54,787 nucleotides of DNA from NCBI GenBank assembly GCA_029246685.1, contig JAQWMR010000007.1, positions 1-54,787 on the forward strand, read 5' to 3'. Positions 1-8,252 of the stretch are shown here, piece after piece; positions within the stretch are counted from its first letter, which is position 1, and every line of letters begins with the position of its first letter. The position numbers and the translations under genes were made by a program. The notes below the pieces were generated by a model that was not told the DNA's origin, searched no databases, and worked only from the letters and a program-made list of their open reading frames with translations. Origin of the DNA: Acidimicrobiales bacterium. GTDB lineage: Bacteria > Actinomycetota > Acidimicrobiia > Acidimicrobiales > Aldehydirespiratoraceae.

Positions 1-167
1 TAGCCCAAAATCGACTCGAGTTCCTCCCGAAACAACTCCCAGTCGATCACCTTGCTTAGTTTATTAATCCCTTTGACCACCTGAGTCACAGCTTGCTCAT
101 GGGACAACAATGAGAACACATCCAATTGGGGCGTTGCTTCAAGATACCTCACGGTCGTATTGTACAT
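1..167 (-). CDS. IS5-like transposase, N-terminal fragment (runs off the window)
   Basis: An ATG at 167 reads leftward to the window edge for 55 codons. It contains an IDWELFREELESILGY stretch that resembles the N-terminus of IS5-family transposases, in which such a segment precedes the DNA-binding part. The catalytic DDE region lies outside the window. The element ends just before the broken sugar dehydrogenase, so an insertion probably interrupted that gene. Base composition is clearly lower in GC than the actinobacterial part. The family call rests on this short motif only. Confidence 0.5.
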   Translation of the reverse strand, partial: MYNTTVRYLEATPQLDVFSLLSHEQAVTQVVKGINKLSKVIDWELFREELESILG

Positions 168-189
168 TATTTACCGTTTTATATCAATA

Positions 190-1261
190 CCTATTCTTGA
201 GGTTTTCAGAAGTGCCCTTTACTGTATCGACACCGGGCAGCACGACCGTGAGGAGGTGAATATCATCGTGAAGGGAGGCAACTACGGGTGAGCCTTGCGG
301 GAGGGCACCAAGGAAGGCAGGCGAACGGCGGATCCGAAAAAGCAGTACCAATTTATCGACCCCGTGTTTGAGTACACCCATCAGGAATGGGGAAATGGCA
401 TCGCCGGGGGACTGCTCTATCGCGGAAAATCCTTACCCGAGTTGAATGGATATTTTATTTTTTCGGATTATAACCACGGGCACGTGGCGGCGATCAACCA
501 CGAGAAAGGCGTCACCTCTTCGACAGTCTGGCTCAAGTGGTCACCGGGCATTTCAACCCTCGGAATTCACCCCAAGAACGATGACTTGCTCTTGGCAGAT
601 TTCAGGAAGGGAATCCTCTGGGAATTATCAGCCAACGAGTCCAAGACAAAAACCCCGTTGCCGACCAAGCTTTCCGAGACAGGAATTTTTAAGGACTTGA
701 AGTCCCTCTCTCCCCAGCCGGGGATCGTCCCTTATGAAATCAATGTATCGTTTTGGTCCGATGGCGCGGTGAAAAAACGATGGTTCAGCCTCCCTGACAT
801 AAGCCAAAAGATTGGGTTTCAAGAAAACCAGCCGTGGTTCTTCCCGGCGGGGACGGTTTGGGTGAAGCATTTTGAACTCATGCTGGACACTCAGGATGCC
901 ACCTCGATGCGGAGGATCGAAACCCGCGTCTTGGTCAAGACGGCTTCGGGGCTTTACGGCGCGACTTATCGCTGGAATGCCGACCAAACGGACGCAGACT
1001 TGGTGCCAGCCCGGGGATCCAAGGCCGTCTTGGACATCAAGGAGAACGGCTTGATCAGGAAACAGGAATGGCGCTTTCCCTCGCAGGTGGAATGTCTGGT
1101 CTGCCACGTCAAGGACAGTGGCTGGACGCTCGGTTTCAACACCGCGCAACTCAACCGTGACATTTTGATCAGTGACAAAACGGTGAACCAAATTGCCGCA
1201 CTGGAACAAGCCGGCTATCTCGATCGCCCGGTTGCCTCCCCGCACACCCTCCCGAGACTTG
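190..1261 (+). pseudogene. Sugar dehydrogenase / cytochrome c-like protein, broken at both ends
   Basis: The reading frame gives REEVNIIVKGGNYG, then TGA (289-291), then REG. In PQQ-dependent glucose/sorbosone dehydrogenases this motif is GGNYGW..REG, so a TGG Trp codon appears mutated to TGA. After the stop the frame continues through a beta-propeller end (YRGKSLPELNGYFIFSDY) and a cytochrome-like domain with a heme-type CLVCH at about 1096-1110. This architecture is common in Verrucomicrobia and Planctomycetes. The 5' part is missing next to the transposase. The 3' part ends abruptly near 1260, where a different gene begins in another frame. Non-functional as seen here. Confidence 0.7.
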
Positions 1262-1270
1262 CCGCCGATC
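1255..1270. other. Chimeric junction between unrelated genomes
   Basis: Left of this point the coding frame encodes the cytochrome-like segment ending SPHTLPRLA, with moderate GC and AT-rich codons. Right of it a different frame encodes PPIAQDAVEIGAKSFWAQLG, a CoA-binding protein, with high GC. No transposon end or att-like repeat is visible at the switch. Both genes are cut in mid-domain, which fits an assembly join better than natural recombination. The exact base cannot be fixed because both readings tolerate a few shared bases. Confidence 0.65.
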
Positions 1271-1468
1271 GCGCAGGATGCAGTCGAGATCGGCGCGAAA
1301 TCATTCTGGGCTCAGCTCGGCCTCTGGTCGAACGAAGCGGCACAGATCGCCTTGAGCGCCGGCCTCGATGTCGTCATGGATCGCTGCACGAAAATCGAGC
1401 ACGCCCGCTTCGCCGGCGGTCTTCACCTCGCCGGCTTTGACACCGGCGTGATCAGCAGCCGCCGCTGA
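1262..1468 (+). CDS. CoA-binding domain protein, C-terminal fragment
   Basis: The 68 visible residues (PPIAQDAVEIGAKSFWAQLG ... LDVVMDRCTKIEHARFAGGL) match the C-terminal half of YccU-type CoA-binding (Rossmann) proteins. In these the WxQ.G..ne.A motif and VMDRCxxxEH are typical. The N-terminal half with the nucleotide-binding glycine motif is absent because the foreign segment is joined at about 1255-1270. It ends with TGA at 1466-1468, 30 bp before the convergent lipBA gene. No start codon of its own is proposed. Confidence 0.7.
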   Translation, partial: PPIAQDAVEIGAKSFWAQLGLWSNEAAQIALSAGLDVVMDRCTKIEHARFAGGLHLAGFDTGVISSRR

Positions 1469-1498
1469 CAGCCGCAACGCAGCGTCGCTCACCCGCGC

Positions 1499-3235
1499 TC
1501 ACCGTCGCCGTACACGTTCGGACTCGGCAGCCTCCGCAGCTTCTCGGGCGTGGTAGCTCGAGCGGGTGAGCGGGCTCGACTCGACGTGGCCGATGCCCAT
1601 CGCCTCTCCCTTGCACTTCCAATCGTCGAAGACCGACGGCTTCCACCAGTTGGCAACGGGCAGATGGTGCGACGTGGGGCGTAGGTACTGGCCAATCGTG
1701 ACGATGTCGACCCCGATCGCGCTGAGATCAGACATCGTCTGGGTGACTTCGTCGTCAGTCTCGCCCATGCCAGCGATGATCGACGACTTGGTGACGAGGC
1801 CTGCCCGCTTGGCCCGCGCGAGCACCGAGAGCGACCGGGCGTACGACGCTGAAGGGCGGACCGCTCGCTGCAGCCGGGCGACGGTTTCGATGTTGTGGTT
1901 GAAGACGTCGGGGCGGGCGTCGAAGACGGTCTGCAACGAGTCGGCATTCCCCTTGAAGTCCGACACCAGCACCTCAACGCGACAGGCCGGAACCCGGGTG
2001 CGGATCGCGTGCACGGTCCCAGCCACTGCGGCCGCTCCACCATCGGGAAGATCGTCGCGTGCGACCATGGTGACGACTGCATGCGTGAGGCCCATACGAT
2101 CCACGGCCTCGGCCACCCGAGCAGGTTCGGCAGGGTCGACGGCAATCGGCTTGCGGGTATCGACGAGACAGAACCCACACGCACGTGTGCACCGCTCGCC
2201 AAGGATCATGAACGTCGCCGTCCCGTCGTTCCAGCATTCGGAGATGTTGGGACAACCCGCTTCTTCACACACGGTGACGAGATCGAGCTCCCGCATCGTC
2301 TTCTTGATCTCGCGATACGTCGGTCCGGTATCGAGCGGGACACGCATCCATTCGGGCTTGCGGGACTTCAGCCGGACTGGATCTTCGGAGACGCCAGCCT
2401 CGGCGAGACGACCAAGAAGACGCACCGACGTCCCGTCGGCCTGCTCGCCATACCCGATGCCCTGACGACCCACCGGCGTCCCGGCCCCTTCGCCGCGGGT
2501 GAACGGCGCGAGGTCATCGGCGGGGACGCGCCAGGCGACATCAGCTCGATCGATCGCCTGACCTCTCCCCCATCGCTCGGCTGCCTTCGCGACGACAAGG
2601 TCGACAACCTCGCGCATCGAGACGTCGACACCTTCTGCTGCGAGGGAGGTGACACCCTTGTCGGTAATGCCGCACGGCACGATCCGCGAGAACCAGGAGA
2701 GGTCCGGGTCGACGTTGAGCGAGAAGCCGTGCATGGAACGACCTCGGGTAATGCGTACGCCAATCGCTGCGATCTTGCGAGGACGGATGCCGTCAGCATC
2801 GATCCAGACACCGTTGTGACGGGCGAGCCGACCGGCCTCGACGCCGAGGTCAGCGAGGACGTCGAGAAGGAGCTGTTCGATGCCCTCGACGTACGACGCA
2901 GTGTCAGCCATACCGCCGCCCCGTTTCCCGGGCACAGTAAGGATTGGGTACCCGACGAGCTGGCCGGGGCCGTGGTAGGTGATGTCACCGCCCCGGTCGG
3001 TGGTCGCAACGGTGGCCCCCATCGACTCGACATCGACAAGCAGGTGCTCCCGTGGGGTGCGCTTTGACAGCGTGACGACGTGGTCATGCTCCAGCAGAAG
3101 CAGGTGGTCACCGGCGTCAGCACGCAGCTGTTGCTGCAGTGCGAACGCGTCGGCATAGGCGACTCGCCCGAGCCAGCGAACCCGCAGGCTCGACTCCGTG
3201 ACGGTAGATCCGGTCAGTTGATCTCCGCCTCCCAA
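1499..3235 (-). CDS. lipBA: Fused octanoyltransferase-lipoyl synthase (LipB-LipA)
   Basis: One uninterrupted 578-residue frame holds both enzymes of endogenous lipoate synthesis. Residues ~15-225 are LipB, with RGGDITYHGPGQLVGYPI, Lys154 in RPRKIAAIG and the presumed nucleophile Cys188 in VPCGITDKG. It would move octanoyl from ACP to lipoyl domains. Residues ~285-578 are LipA, with auxiliary-cluster cysteines 323/328/334 in CEEAGCPNISEC, radical-SAM cysteines 349/353/356 in CTRACGFC, and RSSY at 558-561. About 60 residues link them. The TTG at 3235 overlaps the E2 gene by 22 bp. A CTG at 3217, preceded by GGAGGCGGAG, may be the real start. The substrate proteins' genes (E2) lie directly upstream. 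LipB and LipA are usually separate proteins. Confidence 0.92.
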   Translation of the reverse strand: MGGGDQLTGSTVTESSLRVRWLGRVAYADAFALQQQLRADAGDHLLLLEHDHVVTLSKRTPREHLLVDVESMGATVATTDRGGDITYHGPGQLVGYPILTVPGKRGGGMADTASYVEGIEQLLLDVLADLGVEAGRLARHNGVWIDADGIRPRKIAAIGVRITRGRSMHGFSLNVDPDLSWFSRIVPCGITDKGVTSLAAEGVDVSMREVVDLVVAKAAERWGRGQAIDRADVAWRVPADDLAPFTRGEGAGTPVGRQGIGYGEQADGTSVRLLGRLAEAGVSEDPVRLKSRKPEWMRVPLDTGPTYREIKKTMRELDLVTVCEEAGCPNISECWNDGTATFMILGERCTRACGFCLVDTRKPIAVDPAEPARVAEAVDRMGLTHAVVTMVARDDLPDGGAAAVAGTVHAIRTRVPACRVEVLVSDFKGNADSLQTVFDARPDVFNHNIETVARLQRAVRPSASYARSLSVLARAKRAGLVTKSSIIAGMGETDDEVTQTMSDLSAIGVDIVTIGQYLRPTSHHLPVANWWKPSVFDDWKCKGEAMGIGHVESSPLTRSSYHAREAAEAAESERVRRR

Positions 3236-4578
3236 TCGCGGTTCTCGATGATCTGCTGGATCCGGTTGAGGAACGCCGCGGCATAGGCACCGTCAAAGGC
3301 CCGGTGGTCCCATGCGAGGGCAAGCACACCGACCGAGTGGATGGCAATCGACTCGTTGCCGAACTCGTCAGTAACAACGACCGGCTTTCGCTTCACACCA
3401 TCGGTGCTAAGGATTGCCACCTGTGGCTGGTTGATGACCGGGAACTGCATCATCGTGCCGTACTGGCCAGCGTTCGTGAGCGTGAACGTGCCACCGCTGA
3501 GGTCGTCAGGGGTGAGCTGCTTCGTGTGCGTGCGGTCGGCGACGTCCTTGACCTCGCGTGCGATCTGTCGAAGACGTTTACCTTCGATCCCTTTGACAAC
3601 CGGCGCCAGCAGCCCCTCGAATCCGATATCGACCGCAATCGCCATATTGATCGTGTCGTGCACCACCAAATGGTCACCGCCGAAGCTCGCGTTGAGGTGT
3701 GGGAACTCGCGCAGCGCGTCAGCGACGGCTCGGGTGATGAAGGGCAGGTAGGTGAGTGAGAAGCCCTCGTCGGCCTTCCATGCCGCCTTGTGCTTCTTGC
3801 GGATCTGCTCGACGCGCTCGTAGTCGACCTCCATCGCGGTGAGGACATGCGGTGACGTGGCCTTCGACATCACCATGTGCTCGGCGGTGCGCTTGCGAAT
3901 GTTGTTGAGCGGGACGAGTTCATCGCGAGCGCTGAGCGGCGCTGCGTGCGGAGTGGCTGCGACCGGTGTCGGCGCCGGAGCGGCGGTTGGAACGGTCGTT
4001 GGCTGCGGGGTTGGCTCGGAAACCGGTGCTGGAGCGGCGGGCCTCGAGCCCGCGTTGGCCTGAATAACGGCTTCGACGTCGGCACGAGCGATCCGGCCAC
4101 CGAGGCCAGTGCCGGCAATCTGGGACACGTCGAGGTTGTTGTCAGTGATGAGGCGGCGCACTACCGGCGACAGGATCATGCCTTCGGTGTTCGTCGCCAT
4201 GGCCGGACCGGACTCGCGAGCAGATGACGCAGGGGTTCGCTCGGGTGGAGCAGCCTGGGGTGCCGGGGCTGCGGCCACCAACGCAGGGGCCTCAAACGGC
4301 TCTGGCTCGGCAGGGGCGACGGGCGTTGCCGTTGGAGCATCGCCAGCATCGCCCACCCGGCATAGGACTTGGCCGACCTCAACAACGTCGCCTTCGGCGG
4401 CGAGGATCTCGGTGAGCACACCGGCAACCGGCGACGGCACTTCGGAATCGACTTTGTCCGTGGAGACTTCAAAGAGAATCTCATCCATCGCGACGGCGTC
4501 ACCGACGTTCTTGAACCACTGGGTGATCGTTCCTTCGGTGACCGTTTCGCCCAACTGGGGCATCGCCACGTCGGCCAT
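3214..4578 (-). CDS. Dihydrolipoamide acyltransferase (E2) of a 2-oxoacid dehydrogenase
   Basis: The 454-residue protein starts at the ATG at 4578 (MADVAMPQLGE) behind the purine-rich AGAGAAAAGAG, and has the three E2 parts. The lipoyl domain carries Lys42 in STDKVDSE. An Ala/Pro-rich linker follows, then a peripheral subunit-binding domain (~136-172, SPVVRRLI...GTGLGGRI) and a catalytic domain ending in DHRAFDGA (His425, Asp429). It moves acyl groups from E1 to CoA. Actinobacterial complexes often pair a SucB-like E2 with homodimeric AceE, and aceE is 6 kb away. Whether it serves pyruvate, 2-oxoglutarate or both cannot be told from sequence. It lies between lpd and lipBA on the same strand. 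Confidence 0.9.
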   Translation of the reverse strand: MADVAMPQLGETVTEGTITQWFKNVGDAVAMDEILFEVSTDKVDSEVPSPVAGVLTEILAAEGDVVEVGQVLCRVGDAGDAPTATPVAPAEPEPFEAPALVAAAPAPQAAPPERTPASSARESGPAMATNTEGMILSPVVRRLITDNNLDVSQIAGTGLGGRIARADVEAVIQANAGSRPAAPAPVSEPTPQPTTVPTAAPAPTPVAATPHAAPLSARDELVPLNNIRKRTAEHMVMSKATSPHVLTAMEVDYERVEQIRKKHKAAWKADEGFSLTYLPFITRAVADALREFPHLNASFGGDHLVVHDTINMAIAVDIGFEGLLAPVVKGIEGKRLRQIAREVKDVADRTHTKQLTPDDLSGGTFTLTNAGQYGTMMQFPVINQPQVAILSTDGVKRKPVVVTDEFGNESIAIHSVGVLALAWDHRAFDGAYAAAFLNRIQQIIENRDWEAEIN

Positions 4579-4609
4579 GTCTGGTCTCTTTTCTCTGGTG
4601 GTCGTCAGG

Positions 4610-6025
4610 TCAGCCGTGAAGGCCACGGCCGGTGAGTGACAGAACGGTCTCACCGAACAGTTCACTCATGGTCGGATGGGGTTGGATGAAGGCGGCAACC
4701 TCATCGACAGTGGCCTCCCAGTTGACGGCGAGGTAGCCCTGGCCAAGCTGTTCGGTCACCCAGGCGCCAACCATGTGCACGCCGAGAATCTTCCCAGCTG
4801 TACCGTCGGACCGCCGCTCGGCGATGACCTTCACGATGCCATCGGTCTCGCCCACGATCTTGGCTCGGCCATTGCCGATGAAATGATGCTGTGAGGTGAC
4901 AACGTCGTACCCGGCATCGATCGCGCCCTGCTCGGTGTAACCAGCGAACGCAACCTCGGGGTGGCAGTAAATACACCACGGCGTGCCGTGGTGACCGAGC
5001 GGCGCAGGCTCTTCACCGAGGATGTCTCGGATTGCAAGCATGCCTTCGGCAAACGCAACGTGGGCGAGTGCCGGAGTGGCAATGATGTCCCCGACCGCCC
5101 AGACACCGGCCTCTGCGGTGCGGCAGCGGTCGTCGACCTCGACGAAACCGCGCTCATCGACGCCAACGACGGTGCCCTCAAGCCCCAGCAGGTCGGCAAA
5201 CGGTCGCCGGCCAACCGAGACGACTACGGCCTCGACCTCGATCGACTCGCCGTCACCGAAGGTGACCGTGGTGCCCGAACCATCGGGTTTGGGCGTATGG
5301 CCGCTCACGGCAACACCGGTCTTGGTCGTGATGCCGCGCTTCTTGAACGAGCGCTGCACAACCTTGGCGGCATCAGGATCGCAACCGGTCAGGATCTGTG
5401 GCATCACCTCAAGCACAGTGACGTCGACACCGAGATCGCCCATCATCGAGGCGAACTCACACCCAATCGCACCGCCACCAATGACGACCGCCGACGAGGG
5501 CAGCTTCGACATGGAGAGCACCTCGTCGGAGGTCATCACGATGTGACCGTCGACCTCAAAGCCGGGAATCGTGCGAGTGACTGAGCCAGCCGCAATGATC
5601 ACGGCCTTGCCCTGGATGGAAGTGGTGGCGCCGTCGGCGCCCGTGACCGTGACGATCCTGTCGGCCCCCAGCGAACCGGTGCCGTCGTACACGGTGACCT
5701 TGCGTTGGGTGAGTAGGCCGCTCACGCCCTTGACGAGCTGGTCGATGATCGATTGCTTGCGCTGGAGGGTGACACCCCAGTCGATGGTCGGCGCGGAGGC
5801 ATTCACGCCGAAGTCGGCCGCACGCCCGACCGTGCGGAACACATGGGCGGTCTCGAGCAGCTCTTTGGCCGGGATACAACCCACGTTGAGGCACGTGCCA
5901 CCCATGACGTTGTTCTCTATGAGGCCGACGTCGAGGCCGATCCCAGCTCCGTAAAGCGCAGCCGCGTAGCCACCGGGCCCGCCCCCGATGACGATGACGT
6001 CGTGGTGTGCGTCCGTCGCACTCAC
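4610..6025 (-). CDS. lpd: Dihydrolipoyl dehydrogenase (E3)
   Basis: This 471-residue FAD/NAD flavoprotein reoxidises the lipoyl group of E2. The N-terminal FAD motif is GGGPGG (14-19). The redox disulfide is GGTCLNVGC (Cys45, Cys50). A second Rossmann motif GGGAIGCEFA binds NAD. The dimer-interface catalytic HPTMSE sits at 450-455. Length and all key residues match functional E3. It is the first gene of the minus-strand unit lpd, E2, lipBA, with 31 bp before the E2 start. This order ties lipoate supply to the complex that uses it. Confidence 0.95.
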   Translation of the reverse strand: MSATDAHHDVIVIGGGPGGYAAALYGAGIGLDVGLIENNVMGGTCLNVGCIPAKELLETAHVFRTVGRAADFGVNASAPTIDWGVTLQRKQSIIDQLVKGVSGLLTQRKVTVYDGTGSLGADRIVTVTGADGATTSIQGKAVIIAAGSVTRTIPGFEVDGHIVMTSDEVLSMSKLPSSAVVIGGGAIGCEFASMMGDLGVDVTVLEVMPQILTGCDPDAAKVVQRSFKKRGITTKTGVAVSGHTPKPDGSGTTVTFGDGESIEVEAVVVSVGRRPFADLLGLEGTVVGVDERGFVEVDDRCRTAEAGVWAVGDIIATPALAHVAFAEGMLAIRDILGEEPAPLGHHGTPWCIYCHPEVAFAGYTEQGAIDAGYDVVTSQHHFIGNGRAKIVGETDGIVKVIAERRSDGTAGKILGVHMVGAWVTEQLGQGYLAVNWEATVDEVAAFIQPHPTMSELFGETVLSLTGRGLHG

Positions 6026-6057
6026 CTCCTCGGTTGAACGCCGACTCTATCGGTGTG

Positions 6058-6150
6058 TCACCACAGAATCAGAGCCAGCTGAAAGGCACCGGCGAGAAGG
6101 ATAAGCAGGCCACACAACAAGGCCAGAAGAATGAGTTTGCGAGTGCTCAC
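6058..6150 (-). CDS. Possible 30-residue single-span membrane peptide
   Basis: A GTG at 6150 follows a GGAG with about nine bases spacing. It opens a short frame (STRKLILLALLCGLLILLAG then AFQLALILW) that is nearly all one hydrophobic helix preceded by Arg-Lys. It lies just upstream of lpd on the same strand and opposite the selenoprotein gene. I do not recognise a family. Coding status rests on the Shine-Dalgarno and the clean membrane-helix pattern; it could also be a chance frame. Confidence 0.35.
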   Translation of the reverse strand: MSTRKLILLALLCGLLILLAGAFQLALILW

Positions 6151-6212
6151 GATTGTCAGTCTCCGGGAGTGTTTCTGGGTTGCTTGACCCTCATTATGGC
6201 CGAATAGCGGCC

Positions 6213-6218
6213 TACTCT
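6213..6218 (+). promoter_or_regulatory. Leaderless-type -10 (TACTCT) for the TlpA-like selenoprotein
   Basis: TACTCT fits TANNNT and lies 6 nt before the GTG at 6225, so transcription would begin at or next to the start codon. No Shine-Dalgarno is visible in between. Confidence 0.5.
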
Positions 6219-6224
6219 GGCGAC

Positions 6225-6830
6225 GTGACGCACGCGCTACCAGCTCTCGCCCTGGCATTGGCGGTTGGTCTGGGTGGTGCTGCCTGCGGCGGACCCTCAA
6301 CCACCGACGGGGTGGCTCTGAGCGCCGGCGAAACATCCTCAGGCAAGGCCGATTCCTCAAGCGATACGGCCGACGACGCGACTTCGCCCACCGCCACATC
6401 TGGTGCTGACGACACGACCGTTGCATGGGATCACAACTGGACCGGCGATCTCATTGGCGGCGGCCAGATCGATGCCAACTCCCTTGTCGGCCAGGTCGTC
6501 GTCTTGTGGTTTTGGGCGCCGTGGTGAAGTACGTGCCGTCGCGAAGCCGGTGCGGTCGCACAGGTGCAGGAGCAATACGAAGGCCAGGTCACCATCATCG
6601 GCGTTGCCGGCCGTGATGAGCTGAGCACAATGACGGCGTTCGTCGAGGATCTCGGCGTCGGGGCCTTCCCGCACGTCGCAGACGACGACCTCAAGATCTG
6701 GCTCCAGTATGAGATCCGCTCACAGCCCGCCTTCGTCTTTATCGACGATAGCGGCTCGTTTGAAACGGTCATCGGGGCGATCGGAGAGTCAGGGCTTTCT
6801 TCTTCGATCGACGAGCTCCTCGACGCCTGA
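6225..6830 (+). CDS. TlpA/thioredoxin-like lipoprotein, selenoprotein with UxxC active site
   Basis: Reading TGA at 6525-6527 as selenocysteine gives 201 residues. A signal peptide ends in the lipobox LGGAAC (Cys21) and a Ser/Thr-rich linker follows. The thioredoxin fold begins VVVLWFWAPW, then Sec101-Ser-Thr-Cys104-RREAG. This is exactly where TlpA/thioredoxin proteins have WAPWCxxC. The frame continues after TGA with EQYEGQVTIIGVAGR and the cis-Pro loop RSQPAFVFID (Pro168). Only the first active-site cysteine is replaced, the classic Cys-to-Sec pattern. It probably acts outside the membrane as a thiol-disulfide reductant. A candidate SECIS is at 6550-6561. The alternative is a TGC-to-TGA nonsense mutation. 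Confidence 0.82.
6550..6561 (+). promoter_or_regulatory. Candidate bacterial SECIS hairpin of the TlpA-like selenoprotein
   Basis: GTGC-GGTC-GCAC forms a perfect 4-bp stem with a GGUC loop. The first loop G (6554) is 27 nt after the UGA. Bacterial SECIS elements usually have G in the first two loop bases at roughly 16-37 nt. The stem is short, and alternative pairings with the upstream GTGCCG exist. Confidence 0.4.
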
Positions 6831-6977
6831 GGGCGCGTCGAAACCATGTCTTGAAGATCACCCAGGGTGGCGAAGTGCTGCTCTTTGCGTGACGTTGTCG
6901 TTCTTGATGGACACACCAATTGCACCCCGTTTTCGTGGGGGGGGGTTCGCGAGCGTGCGGGAGGTCAGTAGGTCCGC

Positions 6978-7748
6978 ATGAGCAACCTTTTTTCTGAAGC
7001 GCCCGACCGAAACGACACCGACAGCTGTCCGCTTGACCGCAGTGCCCGTGCCGCGATCACTGCCCTGGCTCGCGCACTCGAGGTGTTCAACCGGCCTGCG
7101 GCTCGCCGTGTCGCTCTCAGAGCGCACCTCGCTGCTCGATCACGATCACCTCGCGACACTTCGCCTCGTCGCCGCCCACATTGCGGCCGCCGTCACACAA
7201 GCTGAGCGGATCGCAGAGTTCGAGGTACTCGCGCTGAGCGATCAGCTCACCGGGCTCGGCAACAGCGAGTTCTGGAAGAAAAACTTGAGTCGATCTTCCA
7301 GCGGCCCCCAATCGACCGTCAGGAAGTCGCGCTCATCATTTGCGATGTCGACGGACTGAAGCAGGTCAACGACACCCGAGGCCACGCCGCTGGCGACAAT
7401 CTCCTCGTCAAGGCCGGCCAGGCGCTGCAGCTCCCCGCGTCGACCGTGCCCAACTCAACCGCGTGTCGCATCGGCGGCGATGCGCTCTGCATCATCCTTG
7501 ATGGCGGTGGCATGTTGTCCGCCGAACCGGTCATGAAGCTTGCGACCCGAACGTTCGCTGAGTCCGGAATCGGCCGGTCACTCTCGAGCGGTATCGCGTT
7601 TGCCACACCCGACCTGACCTTCCCCGAGGACCTCCTTCGCGATGCCGACAAGGGGCAGTACGAAGCGAAGCGGCGCCGCAAGGGCCTCCCGCCAATCGGA
7701 AAACTGCCAGAGATCGGCAGCCGGCGGCGTACTCGCCGCGAACCCTGA
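6978..7748 (+). pseudogene. GAF-GGDEF protein with two frameshifts and a degenerate GGDEF motif
   Basis: Three consecutive frame pieces make one protein. MSNLFSEAPDR...ALEVFNRPA (from 6978) is in one frame. A GAF-like end plus LALSDQLTGLGN is in the next frame from about 7085. IICDVDGLKQVNDTRGHAAGD onward returns to the first frame near 7278, where AAGAAAAAC is a likely slip site. The diguanylate cyclase signature GGDEF reads GGDAL, so even a repaired protein should lack cyclase activity. Frameshifts could be sequencing errors, but the lost catalytic Glu suggests genuine decay or a non-enzymatic domain. Confidence 0.65.
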
Positions 7749-7939
7749 GCCTGCAGCGGGCGGCAAGCAGCGGCAGACCAAACGCTCGGCCACAACACCA
7801 ACGCAGGGTCGAACCGACGCATATGGCGCCAAGCCACCCCTAGCGTTCGCCGGCGCGATGCTCGCCAACTGACGACTACAGGCCTCGATGACACTCACGA
7901 ATCTTGACGGTCTTTTCGTGTTTTCCGCTCAGAAGCGGC

Positions 7940-8191
7940 TCAACAACGACGCTTCCGTCGTCTGAGCATCCATCCACCAAGTTCGCTGAGTACCGCTCCC
8001 GCCGAAGCCGCAGCTGCGATCACGATCCAAAGTGGAGCAGATCCGTCGAACACGAGCCACTGGACAGGCGTCGAGTCAGTGTTTTGCACGATGAACGCTA
8101 CGAGCCCGACGGCCACCAACGCTGCGATGAGCAGTTTGGAGTTACTTCCACCACCGCCTGCAGTGGCATCTTCCATCACGTCGTCGGTCAT
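7940..8191 (-). CDS. LapA-like (DUF1049) small membrane protein
   Basis: An 83-residue protein starts at the ATG at 8191 behind a strong AGGAGG. A Gly/Ser-rich cytoplasmic N-terminus precedes a first membrane helix (LLIAALVAVGLVAFIVQN). The VQNTDSTPVQWLVF linker is typical of the LapA/DUF1049 family. A second helix and an Arg/Lys-rich end (LRRRKRR) follow. In proteobacteria LapA takes part in lipopolysaccharide assembly; in actinobacteria the role is unknown. Divergent from the epimerase gene at 8253. Confidence 0.75.
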   Translation of the reverse strand: MTDDVMEDATAGGGGSNSKLLIAALVAVGLVAFIVQNTDSTPVQWLVFDGSAPLWIVIAAAASAGAVLSELGGWMLRRRKRRC

Positions 8192-8252
8192 CGCCGTCCT
8201 CCTGCATCTGGTCGCTTCTCAGCGATCGTAGACGGTGTGGGAGGCTCTACTC

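Noticed and set aside
289..291. TGA in the sugar dehydrogenase as selenocysteine
   Set aside because: The family has Trp here, not Cys, no redox role is known for it, and the gene is truncated by an IS.
1895..3067. Long plus-strand open frame opposite lipBA
   Set aside because: It is antisense to conserved LipB/LipA motifs and shows no domain; a GC-driven shadow.
7925..7938. Small hairpin CCGCT/AGCGG after the LapA-like gene as a terminator
   Set aside because: Only 5 bp and without a T-run on the relevant strand.
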